Shown one piece after another: positions 8,579 to 14,447 of a stretch of 14,447 nt of DNA. The translations under genes and the position numbers were made by a program. The notes beneath the pieces were generated by a model. The model was not told the origin of the DNA and did no database searches. It saw only the letters and a program-made list of their open reading frames with translations. Position 1 is the first letter of the stretch. Each line of letters starts with the position of its first letter. This stretch comes from Gemmatimonadota bacterium (GTDB taxonomy: Bacteria; 4572-55; J002). The stretch lies in assembly GCA_003697105.1 (NCBI GenBank), contig RFFQ01000021.1, positions 1 through 14,447 of the forward strand, read 5' to 3'.

Positions 8579-10283
8579 GACCATCTCCTGAGCGCGGTAA
8601 TTCCACGATAAACGTACTGCCTTTATTTTTACCTTCGCTTTCTGCCCAGACCTGACCATTCATTATCTCGACCAGCTTTTTCACAATGGATAAACCCAAT
8701 CCGGTGGAATATTCCCCGCCGGTGGGTTTGGCACTCAGTTTTTGGAATTTCCGGAACAGCTTGCTTCGGTCGTCTTTTGTTAAACCTTGCCCCTGATCCT
8801 GAACTTCCAAGCGGATCCGGTGACCCCTTTCCAGCAATCGCACATACACCCGCCGCTCGGGGTGAGAATACTTAATGGCATTTGAGATCAGGTTGTCCGC
8901 AATATGGCGGAACGCTTCTAGGTCAGCATATACTGCCAGCGGGGTTGGAGGGGGGTTGTATTGAAGGGTAATGGCTTTTGCTTTGGCTCGTTGTTGGTGA
9001 TTGCAGAGGATGTCCTGTAAAAGGGGGTCTGGATCAAAATAAATCGGAGTGACCTTTAAATATCCGGTATCAATCTGGTTGGCATCGAGTAACTTTGTGA
9101 TCATCTTGAGCATCCATTCACTGTTGTTCTGAATCCCCTCCATAAACCGCAACCGGGTATCCGGTGTTAATTTATCTTCTTCTTGTAGCAAGAGCTTGAT
9201 TGCGCTAATAATACCGGTTAATGGGTTTTTTAGATCATGGGAGACAATGCCCATGAGTTCGGTTTTTTCGCGGTTGAGTTCTTGGAGTTGTTGCACCAAC
9301 CGGGCTAATTCGATATTTTTTTGCCGGTAGATTTCGGCTTCCCGTGCCTTTTGCTCGCTCTCGTATTTGGTTTTTAGCTCCGCGATTTGCTGGTTCATTT
9401 CCAGATTGAATTGTTTCGTATTTAGCTGTTGAAGATGTTCCAAACATTCAAAAGCATTTTGATAATCCTGTTGCCGCTGGTAAAGTTGGACCAAGTGTTT
9501 ATAGGCATCTATTTCGAGGGATTTTACACCGGTGGTTTGGCTGATCTCAAGGGCTTTACGGATGTATGTTTCTGCTTCCTTAAATTTTCCTTGACGTATC
9601 CGGATTTCGCCGAGGGTATTCCATGCCAGCCCGAGGGAGTGGAGGTCACCGAGTTGCTGAAATTGGGCGGCGGCTTGCTGGGTTGTAAGACAGGCTTCTT
9701 CCAACTGGTTTCGGGCGAGCTGGATGATGCCGATGTTCAAATGGATGCCGGCAACGGCAGACCAATCGCTAAACTTTTTTTTCAGGGCTAACGCTTGTTG
9801 GTAGTATGTTAATGCGTGTTCTGGGTCTCCTTTTTTATCCGCAAGAACGCCTAAATTTAGATACACATAACTGGCTAAGTTTTCATCATTAATGGTACGG
9901 GCATCTTCTAAACTTTGCAAGAAATACGGTTCTGCATTTTGCAACTCATTGCGTTCCAAAAACATCAAGCCGATATTCATACGGGTTCTAGCGGCGTTGG
10001 TAGTATCCTGTTCTGCGTCAAAATGTTCCAACGCTTGGATCAGCGCGTTTAAGGACTGAGCGTATTCACCCAATTTCATGTGGATTATTCCGAAATACAA
10101 GTAACATTTTCCTACATGAGTACCCTGTTTCTGTGCTAGAGTTAAGGCTTCTGTTACATATTGTTGGGCACGAGGAGTGTCGATGCCTGTAGTGGCTTTG
10201 GCGAGTTCCAACAAGCAAGAGATTCGTTCTGAACCGGTTGCGGTTGCTAATTGGGCTTTTAGGGAATGAATGTTAGATTCCAT
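8568..10283 (-). CDS. Cytoplasmic TPR histidine kinase
   Basis: This 571-residue protein has no signal peptide or membrane segment. Residues ~18-290 are tetratricopeptide repeats, seen as recurring helix pairs such as YLNLGVLADKKGDPEHALTY (141-160) and AWNTLGEIRIRQGKFKEAE. A long coiled coil (about 295-342) joins them to the kinase core with H349 in MGIVSHDLKNPL, N468, DQGQGL at 496-501 and STGLGLSIVKK at 526-536. TPR arrays bind proteins or peptides, so the input is probably a protein partner rather than a small ligand. There is no receiver or output domain. The ATG at 10283 overlaps the stop of the upstream kinase's restored frame by 11 nt (ATGGAATCTAA). No clear Shine-Dalgarno precedes it, so translation probably depends on coupling to the upstream gene. 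The ATPase-coding end closely resembles those of its neighbours. Confidence 0.9.
   Translation of the reverse strand: MESNIHSLKAQLATATGSERISCLLELAKATTGIDTPRAQQYVTEALTLAQKQGTHVGKCYLYFGIIHMKLGEYAQSLNALIQALEHFDAEQDTTNAARTRMNIGLMFLERNELQNAEPYFLQSLEDARTINDENLASYVYLNLGVLADKKGDPEHALTYYQQALALKKKFSDWSAVAGIHLNIGIIQLARNQLEEACLTTQQAAAQFQQLGDLHSLGLAWNTLGEIRIRQGKFKEAETYIRKALEISQTTGVKSLEIDAYKHLVQLYQRQQDYQNAFECLEHLQQLNTKQFNLEMNQQIAELKTKYESEQKAREAEIYRQKNIELARLVQQLQELNREKTELMGIVSHDLKNPLTGIISAIKLLLQEEDKLTPDTRLRFMEGIQNNSEWMLKMITKLLDANQIDTGYLKVTPIYFDPDPLLQDILCNHQQRAKAKAITLQYNPPPTPLAVYADLEAFRHIADNLISNAIKYSHPERRVYVRLLERGHRIRLEVQDQGQGLTKDDRSKLFRKFQKLSAKPTGGEYSTGLGLSIVKKLVEIMNGQVWAESEGKNKGSTFIVELPRSGDGHAE
8585..8589 (-). 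promoter_or_regulatory. Shine-Dalgarno deciding the start of the hybrid kinase
   Basis: AGGAG on the minus strand is followed by ATGGTC and then ATG at 8578. The first ATG (8584) abuts the Shine-Dalgarno and cannot be used well. The second is at an ideal 6-nt spacing and begins the signal peptide. This supports 8578 over the far upstream ATG at 8659, which lies deep inside the preceding kinase gene. Confidence 0.6.
8596..8759 (-). repeat. ATPase-domain coding repeat, copy A
   Basis: This 164-nt segment encodes the F box, G2 box and C-terminal strands of the kinase ATPase domain. It aligns without gaps to 12447-12610 (about 87% by hand count, with the first 35 nt identical), 10301-10464 and, less closely, 2294-2457. 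The similarity far exceeds that of the preceding sensor regions. It is coding sequence, not a mobile repeat. Confidence 0.7.
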
Positions 10284-12386
10284 TTGACATTTTCGCTAGC
10301 GGTAGTTCGACAAAAAATGTACTGCCTTTATTTTTGCCTTCACTTTCTGCCCAAACCTTGCCGTTCATGGCTTCAACCAGTTTTTTTACAATGGATAAGC
10401 CCAAGCCGGTGGAATGTTCCCCGCCGGTGGGTTTGGCACTCAATCGTGTGAATTTTTGGAACAGATTCGCTTTATCGGTTTCCGTTAAGCCTAAACCTTG
10501 GTCGGAAATGCTTACGATGACTCTCTTTTCTGTTTGGGAAAGCCGTAGGGTGATGGCGGTATCATTCGATGAATATTTAATCGCGTTAGAGATAATATTA
10601 TCCAGAATACGTTCCAGCGCATTTTCATCAGCATAAACTGGAAACGCCTGTTGAGGGAAATCAAAATTAAATGTGAGGCACGTTGGCGATAATTTTCCAC
10701 CACTTGGAATAGCGGGTATAAAATATCGATTTCTTTTGATAATAAATCCAGATGACCTTCTTCAATACGGGTTATATCGAGGAGTTGCACAATCATTTCC
10801 ATAATACGCAGGCTACTATCATGGATGATGTGGATTGTTTTTTTTGCTTCCTCAGGTGTTACGTTTGTTCCTAATAGCAGGTCGGCATAACCAATAATGC
10901 CGGTTAGGGGATTTTTTAGATCGTGCGAGACAATACTCATTAGTTCTGTTTTTTCTTTAATGCGTTCTTCTAATTCCTGATTTAACCGGTAGAGGGTTTC
11001 TTCCACTTCTTTACGGGCAGTGATGTCCTCTTGAATGGCTAAAAAACGGGTGATGTGGTTGGTATGGGGATCGATTACCGGGTTAATCTTTAGCCTTTCC
11101 CAGTACAACGTGTTATCTTTGCGCTTGTTGAGGATTTCCCCTTCCCAAATATTTCCGCTACAAATGGTTGACCACATTTCTTGATAAACAGCGGGTTCCG
11201 TTTTCCCCGATTTGAGGATTCGCGGGTTTTTTCCCAATACCTCGGATTGCGAATATCCCGTAATGCGTGTAAATGCGGGATTGATAAACTCGATATTGCC
11301 TTCCAAGTCCGTAATGGTGATGGCGTAGGGGCTTTGTTCCACCGCGCGGTGTAATTTCCGCAGTTCCGCTTCAATTTTCTTCCGTTCATTGATTTCGTTT
11401 TGCAGTTTTATATTATGCTGGTGCTCCAACTCGGCTTCTTTTTGGGTCTGTGCTATCTCGAATTGTAGTTGCGTTTGAGCAATATAGTGCATTTTTTCTT
11501 CTGTAAAAAGGGTGGTATGCAGGTCGTGGTACTCTTTGTATGTTGCTAATGCCGCTTTGAAGTCACCATTTTTCTCATAATGTTCAGATAATTGCCGTAA
11601 TACCACAAGCAGATTGTCTTTATAGCCATTTTGGCGGCTGATAGATATACTTTTGTTAAAATAGTAAATCGCCTTTTTGTTCTGATTTAGTTCCGAGTAA
11701 GACGTACCAATATTGCCACAAATCGCCGCATATTCTTTCAGGTAATTTCCATTTTTGAACAAGGTTTCCGCGTGGTGTTGGTACGTTAAGGCAGATTTAA
11801 ATTCATTTTTATGGGTATATATTTCTGCTAAATTCATGGAGATTACGGCGGTTGTGTACGGATTTTCGGTGGGTTGGTAATGTGCCAATGCGGCATGGTA
11901 GGATTGAATCGCCATCTCGGTGTTGTTCAAATAAAAATAGGTTCTGCCTAAGTTGACATAGGAGGTCACGATATCCGGGTGAGCTTCTAATTCTTCATTA
12001 AGTTCTAGCGCCTGTTGGTGATAATGTAGCGACGTCTTGTAATCCTGAATGCTCGCGTACACCAATCCAATATTATTATAGCACCGGGCGATGTACTGTT
12101 TATCCCCTAACTTTTGGTATTGTTCCAAGGACCGGTAATGATAGTGCAGTGCATTGTCATACTTTCCCATACCTTCATAATAGACCCCTTTTATTAGATA
12201 ACTTCGAGCCAAGCCGCGTTGGTCATTCAGGGTGGTTGCCCATCGGATTGCTTCCTCAACATAGCGTTTCATTTCAGACATATTTTTGTGGTAAACGGCG
12301 ATGCTTAATTCATTATACAGATGGACTTTTTCGGCAGGTTTGGCTTGAACAAGCAAGGCATGAAGTTCTTGGACGGTTTGTGGCAT
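10273..12386 (-). pseudogene. TPR-PAS histidine kinase interrupted by a frameshift
   Basis: From the ATG at 12386 (GGAGG at 12398-12402, 11 nt upstream) the first frame gives TPR repeats (about 20-295), a coiled coil, a PAS/PAC domain (about 343-460) and the dimerisation helix with H488 in MSIVSHDLKNPL. After residue ~570 (near 10677) this frame turns into unrelated sequence and stops at 10512. The missing ATPase domain continues in the -1 frame to a TAA at 10273, with ILDNIISNAIKYS, SDQGLGL, STGLGLSIVKK and GSTFFVELP all intact. Joined, the protein would have about 705 residues. Compared with the paralogues the junction is about four residues short, which fits a deletion of roughly 13 nt, although a single-base loss is also possible. 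There is no homopolymer at the site, and no slippery heptamer. The first-frame product would retain the phosphorylatable histidine but lack ATP binding. A sequencing or assembly error remains possible. Confidence 0.85.
10301..10464 (-). repeat. ATPase-domain coding repeat, copy C (mosaic)
   Basis: This segment aligns without gaps with copies A (8596-8759) and B (12447-12610). Between about 10320 and 10413 it differs from copy B at only about 3 of 94 positions. At 10408-10442 it instead matches copy A with one difference in 35, where copy B differs more. The switch of nearest relative inside 164 nt is what gene conversion would produce. Counts were made by hand. Confidence 0.6.
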
Positions 12387-12433
12387 GGTGTTAGATGCCT
12401 CCGAGGAAATTTTGAGTGAAGGAAGTGTCTTTT

Positions 12434-14287
12434 TTATGTGGCAAGGGGTAATTCCACGATAAACGTACTGCCTTTATTTTTGCCTTCGCTTTCTGCCCAA
12501 ACTTTGCCGTTCATGGCTTCAACGAGTTTTTTTACAATGGATAAGCCCAAGCCGGTGGAGTGCTCCCCAGCAGTGGGTTTGGCACTCAGTTTTTGGAATT
12601 TCCGGAACAGTTTGCTGAGGTCGTCTTTCGTTAACCCTTGCCCTTGGTCTTGAATTTGGATTCGACAGTGTGCTTCTTCTCCGACTGTCTGAATTGTCAC
12701 GGTCGTACCGGGATACGAATACTTCAGGGCATTGGATACCAGATTATCGATCACCTCACTGAGGAGATTGGAATCTGCTTGAAGGTATATTGGGGCAACC
12801 GTCGGGGTATATTTGAGTTCAATTCCTTTATTGATCGCAATGCTGTGATATTGGGCGATTTTCTTTTTCAGGAATGAATCCAAATTGATCTTGGATGGCG
12901 AAATCGTAATGGTCCCCATTTCAATGGCGTCGGTGTTGAGCAAGTTATCAATAATCGTGATCATTTGCTGGGCGGCTTCAATAATGGTTTGGGTTTTTTG
13001 CTGAATATGTTTCCGATTCGGTGGCTCCTCTTGCACCAGGTGGTGGATCAGGTCTGCATCCAAAAGGATTGTAGTCAATGGGTTTCGTAAGTCGTGGGCA
13101 ACAATATTTAAAACTTCTGTTTTTTCAGAATCTTTTTTGACCAGTAGCCGGTTCAGCGTGTTAATTTGATTGATGGTTTCAGCTAATTTGACATTTTTTA
13201 ATTTGTAAATTTCAAGCTCATGCTCTTTCAATTCGGTTTCGTATTTTACCCGGATTTCCGCGATCTGCTGGGTACGTTCTTGGGTCGAGATTTCACGTTC
13301 CTGCATCCGAAGTTGGTTCAGGAAATGGTATGCCTGTTTATAGTCCCCCTTAGCGTGATAGATAGCTTGTAATGTGTAATACACTTTGGCAAGGGGTTCG
13401 ATACTCTCAATGGTTTGTGTATTTTCAAGAGCGCGTTGTCCCCAATTTTCCGCCGTTTCGATATCTCCCTTTTCAAGGTAGATTGTCGCCAAAAGCGTAT
13501 TGGCTAGGGTCAGAGCATTTTGCAAGCCTGCTTCTTCATAAAAACTGGCGGCTTGGTGCGCATAGGTTAATGCCGTGTCAAAGTCTCTTTTTTTCATCAA
13601 GATGAAGCCAAATGCCGCTTGGGTGTCTGCTATTCCGCGTGGATTTTGCACCTCTTGTTGGTACCGGAACGCCTGCTGGTGATACTCTAACGCCGCATCC
13701 CAATTCTCCAAAGTGATATGGGCTTTCCCGATGTTACTTAATGCCATGGCAATCTGGTGTGGGTTATCCAAAATATTATATTTTTCAAGCGCCTGATGGA
13801 AATGATCGATTGCCTGTTGCGGATCGTGTTGTATTAAATACAACGTCCCGATATTGAGAGCTACATCAGCGATGCATTTCTGGTCTTGAAGGGTTTCATA
13901 AATGCGGAGGGCTTTATGAAGATAATCTAGTGCACGACCCCAATACAACTGTTTTTTAAAGATCAGTCCCAGATTATTGTAAGATTTTGCCATCCCCATT
14001 TGATCCTCAATGGCTTGGTAGATGTGCAGCGCCTGAAAGGCATATTCTTTAGCGGCGGAATATTGCCCCTGAATACCACTGTAGATGGCTAAATTATTGT
14101 AACTTCGTCCTAACCCTTTCTGATAGTTCAGTTGGCGGGCTAGGGTTTGGGCTTCCAGGCAATAAGACTTCATTTGGGCTAAATCGACATTCGCATAGGC
14201 AAACGCCAACTCATTGAGAATATCAACGCGGTCTGTTTGGGATGCGGTTTTCAGGGCATCTAACAATAATTTAATGGATTCTGTCAT
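12434..14287 (-). CDS. Cytoplasmic TPR histidine kinase
   Basis: Starting at 14287 gives 617 residues without signal peptide or membrane segment. TPR repeats fill about residues 18-335, with consensus pairs such as KSYNNLGLIFKKQLYWGRAL (101-120) and VALNIGTLYLIQHDPQQAI. A coiled coil (about 335-390) leads to the kinase core with H398 in LNIVAHDLRNPL, N519, DQGQGL at 547-552 and STGLGLSIVKK at 577-587. A GTG at 14347 would add 20 residues, but that stretch is the tail of another kinase gene read in a different frame. The ATG at 14287 has AGGA 7 nt upstream and gives an N-terminus like those of the sister kinases (MTESIKLLLDAL). A 47-nt gap separates it from the next kinase. It is the first intact gene of the array. 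The signal is probably delivered by a protein bound to the TPR region, and its receiver partner is not encoded beside it unless it is one of the two receivers downstream. Confidence 0.9.
   Translation of the reverse strand: MTESIKLLLDALKTASQTDRVDILNELAFAYANVDLAQMKSYCLEAQTLARQLNYQKGLGRSYNNLAIYSGIQGQYSAAKEYAFQALHIYQAIEDQMGMAKSYNNLGLIFKKQLYWGRALDYLHKALRIYETLQDQKCIADVALNIGTLYLIQHDPQQAIDHFHQALEKYNILDNPHQIAMALSNIGKAHITLENWDAALEYHQQAFRYQQEVQNPRGIADTQAAFGFILMKKRDFDTALTYAHQAASFYEEAGLQNALTLANTLLATIYLEKGDIETAENWGQRALENTQTIESIEPLAKVYYTLQAIYHAKGDYKQAYHFLNQLRMQEREISTQERTQQIAEIRVKYETELKEHELEIYKLKNVKLAETINQINTLNRLLVKKDSEKTEVLNIVAHDLRNPLTTILLDADLIHHLVQEEPPNRKHIQQKTQTIIEAAQQMITIIDNLLNTDAIEMGTITISPSKINLDSFLKKKIAQYHSIAINKGIELKYTPTVAPIYLQADSNLLSEVIDNLVSNALKYSYPGTTVTIQTVGEEAHCRIQIQDQGQGLTKDDLSKLFRKFQKLSAKPTAGEHSTGLGLSIVKKLVEAMNGKVWAESEGKNKGSTFIVELPLAT
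12447..12610 (-). repeat. ATPase-domain coding repeat, copy B
   Basis: This copy has 35 identical bases at one end (12447-12481 against 8596-8630) and 38 identical bases at the other (12573-12610 against 8722-8759), with most of the 22 hand-counted differences from copy A in between. In that middle part it is instead nearly identical to copy C. Confidence 0.7.
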
Positions 14288-14341
14288 TATCGGTTCCTGT
14301 GGGGATTGCCTTAAACTCGACGATAAAGGTACTCCCTGTTC
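14271..14341 (-). pseudogene. 3' remnant of a further histidine kinase, cut by the right-hand element
   Basis: Read on the minus strand in the frame of the TAA at 14273-14271, this stretch encodes GSTFIVEF followed by KAIPTGTDNDRIH. GSTFIVEL is the last strand of the ATPase domain in every TPR kinase here. Upstream of the GS the kinase similarity ends, within a few bases of the 24-bp terminal repeat at 14342-14365. The tail overlaps the ATG of the next gene by 17 nt, the same overlapping arrangement seen elsewhere in the array. It therefore looks like the end of one more kinase gene whose body lies beyond the inserted element or was lost. Confidence 0.65.
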
Positions 14342-14365
14342 TATCACTTGACCTGTGAGAATTTT
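14342..14365 (-). repeat. 24-bp terminal inverted repeat, right copy
   Basis: On the minus strand this reads AAAATTCTCACAGGTCA, then A, then GTGATA. It matches the plus strand at 115-138 in 23 of 24 positions. It lies directly between a stop codon (TAA at 14366-14364, sharing two bases with the repeat) and the truncated kinase tail, the expected place for the right terminal repeat of an IS. Confidence 0.6.
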
Positions 14366-14447
14366 AGACCGTCACAAGTGCCAGATGCCTTTTTCTAAAG
14401 TCTTGATCGACAATTGGTGGTGGTTCTTTGCTTTTTCCTTCTAGCCC
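14364..14447 (-). CDS. C-terminal end of an unidentified protein, possibly a transposase (partial)
   Basis: The frame is open from the right edge for 27 codons, starting GLEGKSKEPPPIVDQDF and ending HLALVTV, and stops at TAA 14366-14364. A second frame (ending KTLEKGIWHL) has a stop only 24 codons before its end, and a third stops at 14397-14395, so the first frame is the best candidate. I do not recognise the family. The stop codon running into the terminal repeat is typical of IS transposase genes. Confidence 0.35.
   Translation of the reverse strand, partial: GLEGKSKEPPPIVDQDFRKRHLALVTV

Larger units (their letters stand above)
14342..14447 (-). mobile_element. Putative insertion sequence, 3' end (partial)
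   Basis: It consists of the right terminal repeat plus the end of an open frame reaching the window edge. If it is the same element as at 1-138, both copies point the same way (5' end at the left boundary of the cluster, 3' end at the right), and the kinase-synthetase cluster lies between them. The family cannot be told from the visible 27 codons. Confidence 0.4.

Noticed and set aside
8579-8659. Longer start of the hybrid kinase at the ATG 8659
   Set aside because: It would overlap the previous gene by 92 nt, puts 27 residues before a clear signal peptide, and has no ribosome site, whereas the ATG at 8578 has AGGAG at 6-nt spacing.
10640-10680. Programmed -1 ribosomal frameshift in the broken kinase
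   Set aside because: No X XXY YYZ heptamer is present in the overlap (TTTAATT is only a partial match). The paralogue comparison instead points to missing bases.
14288-14347. GTG start at 14347 for the first TPR kinase
   Set aside because: The extra 20 residues do not resemble the other kinase N-termini. The same DNA reads as a kinase tail in another frame, and the GTG lies inside the terminal repeat.
14366-14447. Outward promoter from the right-hand element driving the kinase genes
   Set aside because: I looked for -35/-10 pairs on the minus strand and found TAAAAT near 14366 but no -35 hexamer at suitable spacing.
1-14447. CRISPR arrays, tRNA or rRNA genes, toxin-antitoxin or phage genes
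   Set aside because: None were seen. The only repeats are the terminal pair, the small hairpin and the coding repeats of kinase and TPR domains.

Overview
The window holds a tandem array of sensor histidine kinase genes, all on the minus strand (transcribed right to left), followed by one AMP-forming acyl-CoA synthetase gene. By eye the base composition is balanced, GC in the mid-to-upper 40s. No ribosomal or other taxonomic marker is present. Cytoplasmic TPR kinases, a triple periplasmic-binding-domain hybrid kinase and a multi-sensor kinase in one cluster suggest a signalling-rich bacterium, for instance an uncultured filamentous lineage such as Moduliflexota/KSB3 or a large sulfur gammaproteobacterium. 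That placement is a low-confidence guess.

Layout in transcription order (right to left): (1) 14342-14447, an apparent insertion-sequence end with the 3' end of an unidentified gene; (2) about 14271-14341, the last ~20 codons of a histidine kinase cut off by that element; (3) 12434-14287, TPR histidine kinase; (4) 10273-12386, TPR-PAS histidine kinase broken by a frameshift near 10.68 kb; (5) 8568-10283, TPR histidine kinase; (6) 4745-8578, membrane hybrid kinase with three SBP_bac_3-type domains, a transmembrane helix, kinase core, receiver and helical tail; (7) 2227-4752, receiver-PAS-GAF-PAS-kinase; (8) 171-2135, acyl-CoA synthetase of the acetyl/acetoacetyl-CoA synthetase group with its own strong Shine-Dalgarno; (9) 1-138, a second insertion-sequence-like end containing a start codon that reads off the left edge.

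Most kinase genes overlap by 8-17 bases, so they look like one translationally coupled operon. Four of the five kinase genes, all except the triple-SBP hybrid, end in nearly the same ATPase-domain sequence, aligned without gaps over 164 nt. There is no DNA-binding or enzymatic output domain anywhere; the only receivers are the N-terminal one of gene 7 and the C-terminal one of gene 6. The simplest reading is several sensors (cytoplasmic TPR inputs, a periplasmic small-molecule input, a GAF/PAS input) converging on shared receivers, with the final output encoded elsewhere.

The most notable observations are a 24-bp inverted repeat (23/24 identical) bracketing the cluster, consistent with two copies of one IS in the same orientation; the kinase fragment ending exactly at the right-hand repeat; the frameshift that splits the middle kinase while its 3' part stays intact; and mosaic similarity among the ATPase-coding segments that suggests gene conversion.
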